Below are positions 1 through 8,129 of a stretch of 64,000 bases of DNA, one piece after another. The notes under the pieces were generated by a model. It did no database searches. It saw only the letters and a program-made list of their open reading frames with translations, and was not told where the DNA came from. The translations under genes were made by a program, and so were the position numbers. Source of the DNA: Planctomycetota bacterium. GTDB lineage: Bacteria; Planctomycetota; SZUA-567; JAKLDR01. The DNA lies in assembly GCA_022703445.1 (NCBI GenBank), contig JAKLDR010000012.1, forward strand, positions 1 through 64,000, read 5' to 3'. The first letter of the stretch is position 1. Each line of letters begins with the position of its first letter.

Positions 1-39
1 GGCATGATCTGGTACTTCCGCCGGAAGAAGTGGTTCTGA
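1..39 (+). CDS. C-terminal end of a probable CorA-type Mg2+/Co2+ channel (partial)
   Basis: Only the last 12 codons are present, ending in TGA. The peptide is hydrophobic and then basic, reading GMIWYFRRKKWF. A membrane helix followed by YFRRKKW at the extreme C-terminus is typical of CorA-family magnesium transporters. The identification rests on this tail alone. purC begins 27 bp downstream on the same strand, so the two may be co-transcribed. Confidence 0.4.
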   Translation, partial: GMIWYFRRKKWF

Positions 40-66
40 CAGCCTGAGAACAAGGAGCGTTCCGAG

Positions 67-969
67 ATGAGCAACCCCGTCCTGCGCACCAACCTGCCCG
101 AGCTCAAACTGGTGAACCGCGGCAAGGTCCGCGACGTCTACGACCTGGGCGCCGATGGCCTGCTCTTCGTGGCCAGCGACCGGATCTCGGCCTTCGACTC
201 GATCCTGCCCACCGGGATCCCCGACAAGGGCCGGGTGCTGACCGCCCTGTCGCTCTTCTGGTTCGACTTCACCAAGGACATCATCCCCAACCACTTCATC
301 TCCGCCGACCTGAAGAAGATCGGCCACGACGTGCTCAAGCACCAGGACCAGCTGGCCGGGCGGAGCATGCAGGTGGCCCGCTGCGAGATCCTGCCGATCG
401 AGTGCGTGGTCCGGGGATACCTGGCCGGCTCGGGGTGGAAGGAGTACCAGAAGTCCGGGACGGTCTGCGGCGTGAAGCTCCCCGCCGGCCTTAAGTCGGG
501 CTCGAAGCTGCCCGAGCCGATCTTCACTCCGTCGACCAAGGCGACCAGCGGCCACGACGAGAACATCTCCTTCGAGCGGACCGTGGAGATCATCGGCCGC
601 GAGCGCGCCGAGGGCATCCGCGCGGCCAGCCTCTCGGTCTACCGGGCGGCGGCCGACTACGCCCTCAAGCGCGGCGTGATCATCGCCGACACCAAGTTCG
701 AGTTCGGCATCCGCGAGGGGCGCCTGACCCTGGCCGACGAGGTGCTCACCCCGGACAGCTCGCGCTTCTGGCCGGCCGCGGGGCACACGCCCGGCGGCGA
801 GCAGCCCTCCTTCGACAAGCAGTTCGTCCGCGACTACCTCGAGACCTGCGGCTGGAGCAAGGAGCCGCCGGCCCCGCCGCTGCCGGACGAAGTCGTCGCC
901 AAGACCCGCGAGAAGTACCTGGAAGCCTACCGGCTGCTGACCGGCCGCAAGGAGCTGCCGGCGGTCTGA
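67..969 (+). CDS. purC: SAICAR synthase (phosphoribosylaminoimidazole-succinocarboxamide synthase)
   Basis: This 300-residue cytoplasmic protein catalyses the ATP-dependent joining of CAIR and aspartate to give SAICAR in de novo purine synthesis. The family landmarks are visible in order: an N-terminal [10 protein letters not shown] nucleotide-binding loop (about residues 19-28), [12 protein letters not shown] (about 37-48), the central [16 protein letters not shown] block (about 111-126), and IADTKFEFG followed by [12 protein letters not shown] (about 205-234). The length fits the longer, eukaryote-like and planctomycete-like form rather than the roughly 240-residue form of many bacteria. 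The ATG start follows AAGGAG-like sequence. No other purine genes are nearby, so it is not in a pur operon. Confidence 0.95.
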   Translation: MSNPVLRTNLPELKLVNRGKVRDVYDLGADGLLFVASDRISAFDSILPTGIPDKGRVLTALSLFWFDFTKDIIPNHFISADLKKIGHDVLKHQDQLAGRSMQVARCEILPIECVVRGYLAGSGWKEYQKSGTVCGVKLPAGLKSGSKLPEPIFTPSTKATSGHDENISFERTVEIIGRERAEGIRAASLSVYRAAADYALKRGVIIADTKFEFGIREGRLTLADEVLTPDSSRFWPAAGHTPGGEQPSFDKQFVRDYLETCGWSKEPPAPPLPDEVVAKTREKYLEAYRLLTGRKELPAV

Positions 970-1033
970 CCGGGCGCCGACGGTCGGCGGCAGGCGCGGG
1001 TCCCCGGTCTCCGGGGCGGGCCATCCGCCGCGC

Positions 1034-1062
1034 TTGACAGCCCTCCCCCGCAAAACTAGAAT
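1034..1062 (+). promoter_or_regulatory. sigma-70-type promoter of the membrane-complex operon
   Basis: TTGACA at 1034-1039 and TAGAAT at 1057-1062 are separated by 17 bp. Transcription would begin near 1069 and serve the gene starting at 1094 and the cluster behind it. An in-frame GTG-type start at 1034 would lie inside the -35 box, which argues for the ATG at 1094. Confidence 0.75.
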
Positions 1063-1093
1063 CCCCGCGTTCCCCGGACCGCCTGGAGATCCG

Positions 1094-1429
1094 ATGTTCT
1101 TCGCCCCAGTTGAGCTCAGCGAGCAGCGCCGCGACGAGATGGTCGAGCAGGCCGCCCAGGCGGTCGTGCGCCGGCGACTGGAGTCCCCCGCACTGGTGGC
1201 GCTGGAGATGACCCCGCTGTCGGTGATCGGCGCCAACCTGGTGATGCTGAGCACCCCGCTGGCCGGGCCCTTCCTGGGCTGGCGCTTCTGCGACGAGCTG
1301 GCCTTCTTCATGATGGACCGGTCCAACGTCGCGCGGCTGGCCAAGCGGATCGAGGCCCTGGCCGCGGGCTCCTCCAGCAACCCGCAACCCGCAACCCGCA
1401 ACCACGCCTCTGAAGGGCCGGCCCGGTGA
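1094..1429 (+). CDS. Small conserved-looking protein heading the membrane-complex operon
   Basis: A 111-residue protein of unknown function. It has an N-terminal charged helix (ELSEQRRDEMVEQAAQAVVRR), a hydrophobic middle (about residues 40-65) that could be one membrane-associated helix, and a basic helix near residue 80. The ATG at 1094 follows a consensus promoter and a GGAG sequence. Its stop codon overlaps the GTG start of the next gene by 4 bp, so it is translationally coupled to the DUF6754-like protein and is probably part of the same complex. The last 16 or so residues (SSSNPQPATRN...) are encoded by a tandem repeat and are probably not part of the folded protein. Confidence 0.65.
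   Translation: MFFAPVELSEQRRDEMVEQAAQAVVRRRLESPALVALEMTPLSVIGANLVMLSTPLAGPFLGWRFCDELAFFMMDRSNVARLAKRIEALAAGSSSNPQPATRNHASEGPAR
1376..1403 (+). repeat. Tandem 'cgcaacc' phrase repeat in a gene's 3' end
   Basis: The heptamer CGCAACC (or CCGCAAC) is repeated about four times without spacers. The same word occurs, in both orientations, inside tsaB at 62461-62493 and 62657-62686. No inverted partner arm lies close by here. The tract is translated as the low-complexity C-terminus of the upstream gene. Confidence 0.75.
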
Positions 1430-4008
1430 CCCCTCCCCCGATCGTCCACGCCAGCTGGGCCATGATGGTCCTGTCGGTGCTGCTGCTGGCTCCGCCGATC
1501 GTCTTCATCTTCATAGCCAGGCGCGGCCGGCAGCTCTACATCCGGCGCATACCGGGCATCGACGCCATCGAGGAGGCGCTCGGGCGCGCCACCGAACTGG
1601 GCCGGCCGATCGTCTTCACCACGGGCATGACCGGCCTGGACCAGCTGCTCTTCGCCATCCTCGGGGTGCTCTCGCACATCGGCAAGAAGGCCGCGGCCTT
1701 CGGCTGCCGGCTGATCGTCCCCCAGCGCGACTACGAGGTCATGCCCGTGGTCTCCGAGACGGTCCGCGAGGCCTTCCGCAGCGCCGGCCGGCTCGACGCC
1801 TTCAACCCCCAGGACATCCGCTACCTGTCACCCGAGCAGTTCGCCTTCGCCTCCGGCTACATGGGCATCGTCCACCGCGAGAAGGCCGCCAGCTGCTTCA
1901 TGTTCGGCGACTACGCCGCGGAGAGCCTGGTGCTGGCCGAGGCGGGTCAACAAGTGGGCGCCATGCAGGTGGCCGGCACGGTCTCCTACAACCAGGTGCC
2001 CTTCTTCCTGACCAGCTGCGACTACACCATCATCGGCGAGGAGGTCTACGCCGCCGGCGCCTACCTCTCGCGCGACCCGGCCCAGCTCGGCTCGATCCGC
2101 GGGCAGGATGTGGCCAAGCTGGTGGTCCTCGGGACCGTGGCGGCCGGCGTGGTCTTCGCCACGGCCTACTCCTCCATGCGCTCCGACCCGCGCGAGGGCA
2201 CCAAGTACAACTCGCCCTTCTCCCAGATGCTCTACGAACAGCCCAAGCAGGCCAGGGCCGTGGCCGACTTCGAGGTCGAGAGCGCCTTCCGACCGCCCAA
2301 CGCCCCGACAGCCGAGGACCTGGCCGCCGGCCAAACCTCCGGGATGCCGGCCGAATGGTCCCCCGCCGACCTGGACCAGGACCTGGGCCGCATCCGGGCG
2401 CGCTACGGCAGGAAGGCGGTCCGCGCGGCCGGGATGCTCCGGGGCGTTTCGGCCGACTCCGCCGCCCTGGCCGCCCGGCTGCGTTCGGGGCTGGCGCTCG
2501 TGGCCGACGAGGCCGCCCGGGCCGAGGCCTCCGCGCTGGCCGGCCGCCTCGACGAGGTGGCCGGGCGCGCCACGCAGGAATCCGCGGCCCTCAGGGCGCA
2601 GCACCGCACCGACCTGGCTGCCCTGGCCGTGGACATCGCCTCGCGAGCGCGCCCCCGGGCCGCCGAGCTGGCCGGGCTGGAACTCGCCACCCTGGGCGAC
2701 TGGGTGGACGACAACGAGAAGCTGGCCGGGGACAATGGCAAGGCGCTGGTGGCGCGAGCCCAGAGCGTTGTCCGCGACAACCCCGAAGCCGACGCCACCC
2801 GCATCGCCCGCGAGCTCCGCGCCGCCCGCCAGGCCTGCTATCGGGCCTGGTTCGCCCGGGCCCGCGCCTACACCCTGGAAGCCGAGCGCGCTGCCGAGGG
2901 GCGGACGCCGACCTTCCTGGGCAACCTGGCACCCGCCGACGGCGGGCTGCCCCTGACCCTCGACGGCACCAGGTCGGCCAGCGGCCGGCTCATGCCTCTG
3001 TCCTATGCGTGGAAGGTGTCGTTCGCCTCTGGCGAGACGTCCGAACACCAGGGCCCCCAGGTCAAGGTGCCTTTCACCAAGGCCGGTGACTGCCTGGTGT
3101 TCCTCAAGGTCTCCGAGAAGCCCTCCCGGCCGCGCTCCATGGTCCTGGCGCTCCTGACCAACGAGCCCACCGACGTCCGGCACGAGACCATCGCCGCCGG
3201 CACGACGTTCAACTTCTCCTGGCGGATGCCCAAGGACGCGCGTCCCGGGAGCGCGGAGATATCCTGGGACTTCGGTGACGGAGGCCCGGTGGTCTCCGGC
3301 AAGGAAGGCAAGGCACTGGCCCAGACGCACACCTACGCCGACCCGGGCAGTTACCGGATGACCGTGGAGGTGCGCTACCTCCGGGACGACAAGCCCGCAG
3401 CGGCGGCCGCAGCGGCAGCCGCCGCCAAGGCCAAGGCCGGTTCGGGGACGGCCGCACCGGGGCTCATGGCGCTCCGCGCCGACGTGGCGGCCGGCCTGAC
3501 CGGCATCTGCGACCGCCTGGCCGAACTGGAAGAGTGCCTGGCCGACATGAAGTCCGACACCGACGAATACGCCAGCCGTCTGGAGACGTTCGGCAAACTG
3601 TCCCCCGAGGCCTGGCCGGACCGCGAGAAGGTCGCAAGCCTGGGCAAGACGGCCGGCGAACTGCGCGTCTGGACCGCCGACCAGAACAAGGCCCTGGGCA
3701 AGAGCCTCTCCGCCGTCGGCACGCTGGGGGCCGCCAAGCCCGCCGAGCCGCCGGCCGGCGCCAAGCCCGAGGCGACTCCGACCGGCGACGCCAAGCCCGC
3801 GGCCGGCAAGAGCTCCGAAGGCATCCCGTGCTGGAACCGTTTCCGGATCTACTGGAAGGTCGTCAGGCCGGAGGAGCACGAGTCGAGAATGGTCATCCGG
3901 GTGCGCGACGTCCCCGAGAAGCTGCCCCGCGCCCCATGGGAGCCGCGGCCCAAGCCCCCCGAGCCCAAGCCGGCTGAGGCCCCGGCGGCAAAGGAGGCGG
4001 GCAAGTGA
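1426..4008 (+). CDS. DUF6754-like membrane protein with PKD-like domain
   Basis: An 860-residue membrane protein starting at a GTG that overlaps the previous stop. Residues 10-30 form one membrane helix, followed by a conserved-looking cytoplasmic-type domain (about 50-260) with the motifs GRPIVFTTGMTGLDQL, GCRLIVPQRDYEVMP and GEEVYAAGAYLS. I believe this is the DUF6754 family, but that is from memory. A second helix lies near 228-245. Residues 300-480 are Ala/Arg-rich and probably helical. Residues 590-660 contain a PKD-like beta-sandwich (SWDFGDGGPVV, then HTYADPGSYRMTVEV). A long Ala/Pro/Lys-rich tail ends the protein. It probably anchors a multi-subunit membrane complex with the next three genes. 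The function is unknown. Confidence 0.7.
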   Translation: MTPPPIVHASWAMMVLSVLLLAPPIVFIFIARRGRQLYIRRIPGIDAIEEALGRATELGRPIVFTTGMTGLDQLLFAILGVLSHIGKKAAAFGCRLIVPQRDYEVMPVVSETVREAFRSAGRLDAFNPQDIRYLSPEQFAFASGYMGIVHREKAASCFMFGDYAAESLVLAEAGQQVGAMQVAGTVSYNQVPFFLTSCDYTIIGEEVYAAGAYLSRDPAQLGSIRGQDVAKLVVLGTVAAGVVFATAYSSMRSDPREGTKYNSPFSQMLYEQPKQARAVADFEVESAFRPPNAPTAEDLAAGQTSGMPAEWSPADLDQDLGRIRARYGRKAVRAAGMLRGVSADSAALAARLRSGLALVADEAARAEASALAGRLDEVAGRATQESAALRAQHRTDLAALAVDIASRARPRAAELAGLELATLGDWVDDNEKLAGDNGKALVARAQSVVRDNPEADATRIARELRAARQACYRAWFARARAYTLEAERAAEGRTPTFLGNLAPADGGLPLTLDGTRSASGRLMPLSYAWKVSFASGETSEHQGPQVKVPFTKAGDCLVFLKVSEKPSRPRSMVLALLTNEPTDVRHETIAAGTTFNFSWRMPKDARPGSAEISWDFGDGGPVVSGKEGKALAQTHTYADPGSYRMTVEVRYLRDDKPAAAAAAAAAAKAKAGSGTAAPGLMALRADVAAGLTGICDRLAELEECLADMKSDTDEYASRLETFGKLSPEAWPDREKVASLGKTAGELRVWTADQNKALGKSLSAVGTLGAAKPAEPPAGAKPEATPTGDAKPAAGKSSEGIPCWNRFRIYWKVVRPEEHESRMVIRVRDVPEKLPRAPWEPRPKPPEPKPAEAPAAKEAGK

Positions 4009-4667
4009 GACGCCTGCTGGTGATGCTCGTGACCCTCCTGGCGGGGGTCTACTTCTTCGTCCAGTTCTTCCTGCCCAAGGACTTGTACATCTTCGGCGAG
4101 TTCTACCAGTGGGGCCGGTACGAGAAGGAGGTCTTCGACTTCGTCCGGGTGATCTTCGTGATGTCCTTCGGGCTGGGCATCATCAACCTGGTCCGGGTCT
4201 ACGGCTATCAGATCGTCCGGGGCCGGCCGGGCTGGGTCAACGGCGCGGTGCTGCTCCTGGCCATGGTCGTCACCATCGTCGCGGGCATGTGGGGCAAGTT
4301 CGGGCAGAGCGACGGCATGGCGTCGTTCTACGACAAGTTCCTGTTCGGCGGGCTGATGAACAACCTGAGCTCGGCGATGTTCTCGCTGCTGGCCTTCTAC
4401 ATGGCCAGCGCGGCCTACCGCTCCTTCCGGGTCAAGAGCTTCGAAGCCGCGCTGATGATGGGCGCGGCGCTGGTCATCATGATCGGCCAGATCCCGCTGG
4501 GGTACCTGGTCACCGAGCAGGCCCCCCAGGCCCGCAACTGGACCATGCAGTGGATCAGCACCCCGGCCTTCCGCGGCATCGCCTTCGGGGCCATGGTCGC
4601 CGGGCTGGCCATGGCCATCCGGATGTGGCTGAGCCTCGAGAAGACCAACTTCGGAGGGGGCAAGTGA
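4005..4667 (+). CDS. Polytopic membrane protein of the DUF6754-like operon
   Basis: A 220-residue integral membrane protein with about six predicted helices (near residues 5-22, 45-62, 77-95, 115-135, 148-165 and 190-208). It starts at a GTG overlapping the preceding stop codon, and its own stop overlaps the ATG of the next gene, so the cluster is translationally coupled. A conserved-looking loop FGEFYQWGRYEKEVFDF lies between the first two helices. No enzymatic motif is visible. The context suggests a membrane subunit of a complex with both neighbours. I do not recognise the family. Confidence 0.75.
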   Translation: MRRLLVMLVTLLAGVYFFVQFFLPKDLYIFGEFYQWGRYEKEVFDFVRVIFVMSFGLGIINLVRVYGYQIVRGRPGWVNGAVLLLAMVVTIVAGMWGKFGQSDGMASFYDKFLFGGLMNNLSSAMFSLLAFYMASAAYRSFRVKSFEAALMMGAALVIMIGQIPLGYLVTEQAPQARNWTMQWISTPAFRGIAFGAMVAGLAMAIRMWLSLEKTNFGGGK

Positions 4668-5614
4668 TGGCCGGCGAGCGCCGTTCCTTCTCCGAGTGGC
4701 TGCTGGCCATCGACCGCCGGCTAGTCTACCTGCTGGTGCTCGTGGCCCTGGCCGTCCCGCTGCTGGCCGCCGAGTTCGCTCCCTACACCGCCCGCAAGCT
4801 GACCCTGCCGCCGGCCCCGCTGCGCGGCGCCCGGCAGCTCTTCGACCGGGTGGAGCGCATCGTCAACGAGCGCCAGGAGGCCGGCGCGGCCTACGACAAG
4901 ATCGTGCTGATCTCCGCCGACTTCGGCCCGCAGACCCGCGCCGAGCTCTACCCCATGCTTGAGTGCACCGTCCGGCACCTGATGATGCGCCGGATCAAGT
5001 TCGCGATCATGACCAACGTGCCCGACGGCGCCGGCTACTGCAAGGAGGTGCCGGAGAAGCTGGCCCGGGAGCTGGGCTGCGAGTACGGCAAGGACTGGGT
5101 CAACTTCGGCTACAAGCCCGGCGGGTCGTTCCTGGTGCGCCAGATGGCCGCCAAGCTGCCCGAGGCGATCAAGACCGACTACAAGGGCGAGAAGGTCGAA
5201 AGCCTCCCCTGCATGACCGGCATCAAGGACGCCGGCAACGTCAGCCTGCTGGTCGAGATCACCGGTCTGGTGGGCATGTTCGGCCGCTGGCCGGCGTTCT
5301 TCTCGACGCCGACCTCCCGTCCGGACATGGCTCACGGCTGCACCTCGGTGTCCATCCCCGACGCCTACTCCGACCTGGAGAGCGGGCTGATCTGCGGCCT
5401 CTTCGAGGGCATCGCCGGCGCGGCGGCCTACAACGACTTCCTGGAGGGCATCCGCGATCCCGAGAAGGACCCGCCGGCCTCCCTCGCCGCGCGGGTACAC
5501 ATGACCGGCCAGACCGTGGCCCACGTGCTGGTCATCATCTTCGTGGCCCTGGGCAACGCCGGGGTGCTGCTGTCCTGGTGGGCATCGCGGCGGCGCGCGG
5601 CCGGGAACGGGTGA
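4667..5614 (+). CDS. Bitopic membrane protein with a large alpha/beta extracytoplasmic or cytoplasmic domain
   Basis: A 315-residue protein with one membrane helix near the N-terminus (about residues 20-36) and one near the C-terminus (about 285-302), enclosing a soluble domain. The domain contains YDKIVLISADFGPQTRAELYP, FAIMTNVPDGAGYCKEVP and DWVNFGYKPGGSFLVRQM, which look like strand-loop elements of a Rossmann-like fold. The pattern resembles domain halves of the DUF6754-like protein two genes upstream. The start shares one base with the previous stop, giving a tight operon. The function is unknown. Roles in sensing or in assembling the complex are both possible. Confidence 0.75.
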   Translation: MAGERRSFSEWLLAIDRRLVYLLVLVALAVPLLAAEFAPYTARKLTLPPAPLRGARQLFDRVERIVNERQEAGAAYDKIVLISADFGPQTRAELYPMLECTVRHLMMRRIKFAIMTNVPDGAGYCKEVPEKLARELGCEYGKDWVNFGYKPGGSFLVRQMAAKLPEAIKTDYKGEKVESLPCMTGIKDAGNVSLLVEITGLVGMFGRWPAFFSTPTSRPDMAHGCTSVSIPDAYSDLESGLICGLFEGIAGAAAYNDFLEGIRDPEKDPPASLAARVHMTGQTVAHVLVIIFVALGNAGVLLSWWASRRRAAGNG

Positions 5615-5618
5615 CCAG

Positions 5619-6329
5619 GTGAGCGCCATCAACTGGGATCTCTGGGGCGTCCTGGCCGGCGGCTTCTGCGTGCTGTCGATCTACTCGTTCCTCTGGAAGG
5701 AGAACCGCTTCTACCGGTTCTTCGAGCACGTGTACATCGGAGTGGCCACGGGCTACGGCGTGGTCGAGACCATCTCCAACTTCGTCTGGCCAGACTGGCT
5801 CAAGCCCTCGCTGGGCCTGGACCTCCAGCCCTGGGAGTCCTACCAGTGGTGGAAGGCCTACCTGTTCGTCGCGGCGGCCATCGGCCTGCTCATGTACTTC
5901 ATGCTCAGCCGCAAGCACAACTGGATCGCCAGGATCGTGATCGGCCTGGGGCTGGGCATCGCCGGCGGCATGGCCTTCCAGGGCTTCTTCGGCGGGTTCT
6001 TCCCGACCCTGGTGGACAGCTTCCGGCCGGTCGTGGCCCACAGCTTCGACCCGGCCACCGGCGCGCCCCGGCTCAACTGGTGGCTGATGGGCGGAAACGT
6101 GCTCTTCCTGGCCACCATGCTCTGCGTCATGACCTACTTCTTCTTCAGCTTCGAGCACAGCAAGCCCGGCATCAAGCAGGCGTCGGCCATGGGCCGGTGG
6201 CTGATGATGGTCACCTTCGGCGCATTCTTCGGCTCGACGGTCATGGCCCGAATGGCCCTGCTCATCGACCGGCTCCAGTTCATGATCCACGACTGGTACC
6301 GGGCGATCGGCAGCGCGTTCGGCGGCTGA
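5619..6329 (+). CDS. Polytopic membrane protein, last gene of the DUF6754-like operon
   Basis: A 236-residue protein with about six membrane helices (near residues 10-28, 38-55, 84-100, 106-130, 158-175 and 195-215). A short aromatic loop FLWKENRFYRFFEHVYIG follows the first helix. GTG is used as the start, 4 bp after the previous stop. Together with the three genes upstream it makes a compact set of one scaffold-like and three membrane proteins. No transporter or enzyme motif is visible. I do not recognise the family. The next gene has its own promoter, so the operon ends here. Confidence 0.75.
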   Translation: MSAINWDLWGVLAGGFCVLSIYSFLWKENRFYRFFEHVYIGVATGYGVVETISNFVWPDWLKPSLGLDLQPWESYQWWKAYLFVAAAIGLLMYFMLSRKHNWIARIVIGLGLGIAGGMAFQGFFGGFFPTLVDSFRPVVAHSFDPATGAPRLNWWLMGGNVLFLATMLCVMTYFFFSFEHSKPGIKQASAMGRWLMMVTFGAFFGSTVMARMALLIDRLQFMIHDWYRAIGSAFGG

Positions 6330-6399
6330 GCCCGCTTCGGCCGGACGCATTCCTGACCCGATCGCTCCGCTTTGCCGCCCTTCCGCCGGGCAAACGGAA

Positions 6400-6428
6400 T
6401 TGCATAGCTCACCGCCATGTTCTAGAAT
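6400..6428 (+). promoter_or_regulatory. sigma-70-type promoter of the homocysteine-synthesis operon
   Basis: TTGCAT at 6400-6405 and TAGAAT at 6423-6428 lie 17 bp apart, followed by a short leader with AGGAGG at about 6451-6456 and the ATG at 6462. Confidence 0.7.
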
Positions 6429-6461
6429 CCGTCGCGTCAGCCGGTCCATAGGAGGGCACCC

Positions 6462-7688
6462 ATGCCCAAGACGATTGCCGAGATCAACGAACGCATCAAG
6501 TCGGGCAAGGCCGTGGTGGTCACCGCCGAGGAAATGGTGGCCATCGTCCGCAAGGACGGCCCGGCCGCGGCGGCGAAGAAGGTCGACGTGGTCACCACCG
6601 GGACCTTCGGCCCGATGTGCTCGTCGGGCGCCTACCTCAACTTCGGCCACCCTTCCCCGCGCATCAAGATGCAGAAGGTCTGGCTCAACGACGTGGAGGC
6701 CTACACGGGCCTGGCCGCGGTCGACGCCTACATCGGCGCCACCCAGCTCCGCGAAGGCGACCCGGAGAACTCGCGCTACCCGGGCGAGTTCCCCTACGGC
6801 GGCGGGCACGTCATCCACGACCTGGTGGCCGGCAAGGAGGTCCACCTCAAGGCCACCAGCTACGGCACCGACTGCTACCCGCGCAAGGAGGTCGCCACCT
6901 GGATCACGCTCGGGGAGCTCAACGAGGCGGTGCTCTTCAACCCGCGCAACTGCTACCAGAACTACAACGTGGCGGTCAACGCCTCGGACCGGCCGATCTA
7001 CACCTACCTGGGGCAGCTCCGGCCGAAGCTCGGCAGCGCCTACTACTGTTCGGCCGGGCAGCTCTCGCCGCTCCTGAAGGACCCGACCTATCGGACGCTG
7101 GGCATCGGCACGCGCATCTGGCTGGGCGGCGGCGTCGGCTACGTGGCCTGGCAGGGCACCCAGCACAACCCCGGCGTGCCCCGCGACGAGCACGGGGTGC
7201 CCAAGGTGCCGGCCGGAACGCTCACGGTGATCGGCGATCTCAAGCAGATGAAGCCCGAGTGGCTGGTCGGCGTGAGCCTGATGGGCTACGGCACGAGCCT
7301 GGCCGTGGGCATCGGCACGGCCATCCCGATCCTGGACGAGGGGCTGGCCCGCACCGCCGGCCTCTCCGACGAGGAGCTCTTCGCCCCGATCGTCGAGTAC
7401 AGCGACTGCTACCCGAACCTGAAGAAGTCGCCGGCCTGGGGCTCGGTCAGCTTCGCCCAGCTCAAGAAGGGACTCATCGAGATCGAGGGCAAGAAGGTCC
7501 CGACGGCGTCGCTCTCGAGCTACCCGAAGGCGGTGGCCATCGCCGAGGAACTCAAGGCCTGGGTGATGGCCGGGAAGTTCCTGCTGACCGAGCCGGTGGC
7601 CCCGCTGCCCGGCCCGGAGAGCGGCATCAAGTTCCAGCCGCTGAAGGTCCGCGAACGCCGCAACGACGACATCAAGCTGGCCAAGTAG
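6462..7688 (+). CDS. L-aspartate semialdehyde sulfurtransferase (DUF39, homocysteine synthesis)
   Basis: This 408-residue cytoplasmic protein belongs to the DUF39 family. Studied members (Methanosarcina MA1821) insert sulfide-derived sulfur into aspartate semialdehyde to form homocysteine, bypassing homoserine activation. The motif GTFGPMCSSGAY places a conserved cysteine at residue 53. A second cysteine, C138, sits in SYGTDCYPRKE. Both correspond to positions expected to carry catalytic sulfur in the family. GTRIWLGGGVGYVAWQGTQH (about 215-234) is another family block. The next gene, 14 bp downstream, encodes the usual partner with a NIL domain and two 4Fe-4S clusters, which confirms the assignment. 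A promoter lies directly upstream. The pair is most common in anaerobes. Confidence 0.9.
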   Translation: MPKTIAEINERIKSGKAVVVTAEEMVAIVRKDGPAAAAKKVDVVTTGTFGPMCSSGAYLNFGHPSPRIKMQKVWLNDVEAYTGLAAVDAYIGATQLREGDPENSRYPGEFPYGGGHVIHDLVAGKEVHLKATSYGTDCYPRKEVATWITLGELNEAVLFNPRNCYQNYNVAVNASDRPIYTYLGQLRPKLGSAYYCSAGQLSPLLKDPTYRTLGIGTRIWLGGGVGYVAWQGTQHNPGVPRDEHGVPKVPAGTLTVIGDLKQMKPEWLVGVSLMGYGTSLAVGIGTAIPILDEGLARTAGLSDEELFAPIVEYSDCYPNLKKSPAWGSVSFAQLKKGLIEIEGKKVPTASLSSYPKAVAIAEELKAWVMAGKFLLTEPVAPLPGPESGIKFQPLKVRERRNDDIKLAK

Positions 7689-7702
7689 GGAGGCGCCGAG
7701 AG

Positions 7703-8116
7703 ATGCGCACCAAGCGATACGTCCTGACCTTTCCCCCCGAGGAGGTCGAGTCCCCGGTCATCTACCACCTGGTCAAGGAGTACGACGTCAAGCCCAACAT
7801 CCTGCGGGCCGCCATCAACCCCCGCGAGCAGGGCACCATGGTCCTGGAGCTCAACGGCAAGAAGGAGAACCTGGACAAGGCCCTGGAGTACCTCAAGGGC
7901 CTGGGCGTGATCATCGAGCGCCTCGGCCAGGACATCGCCATGAACCAGGAGCGGTGCATCCAGTGCGGGGCCTGCACCGGCTTCTGCCCGACCGGCGCGC
8001 TCGACTACGAGCGCCCGGCCATGAAGGTGGTCTTCAACGAGGACAAGTGCATCGCCTGCGAGCTGTGCCTGACCGCCTGCCTGACCCGGGCGATGGAGGG
8101 GAAGTTCAGAGGCTGA
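7703..8116 (+). CDS. NIL-domain 4Fe-4S ferredoxin partner of the sulfurtransferase
   Basis: A 137-residue cytoplasmic protein. Residues 1-75 form a NIL domain, an ACT-like ligand-binding fold also found in methionine ABC transporters. Residues 80-130 are a two-cluster ferredoxin with CIQCGACTGFCP and CIACELCLTAC. The second site has the usual CxxCxxCxxxC spacing but lacks the proline that usually follows the last cysteine. In Methanosarcina the homologue (MA1822) works with the DUF39 protein to make homocysteine, presumably supplying electrons for the sulfur transfer. The gene begins 14 bp after its partner and ends 13 bp before the convergent HDOD gene. Confidence 0.9.
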   Translation: MRTKRYVLTFPPEEVESPVIYHLVKEYDVKPNILRAAINPREQGTMVLELNGKKENLDKALEYLKGLGVIIERLGQDIAMNQERCIQCGACTGFCPTGALDYERPAMKVVFNEDKCIACELCLTACLTRAMEGKFRG

Positions 8117-8129
8117 GCCGCCTCCGGCC

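Noticed and set aside
1828-3879. A 683-codon open frame on the minus strand opposite the DUF6754-like gene, and many similar long antisense frames elsewhere
   Set aside because: High third-position GC keeps antisense frames open. Their products are Gly/Arg/Pro/Ala-rich without domains, and the opposite strand has recognisable proteins with ribosome sites.
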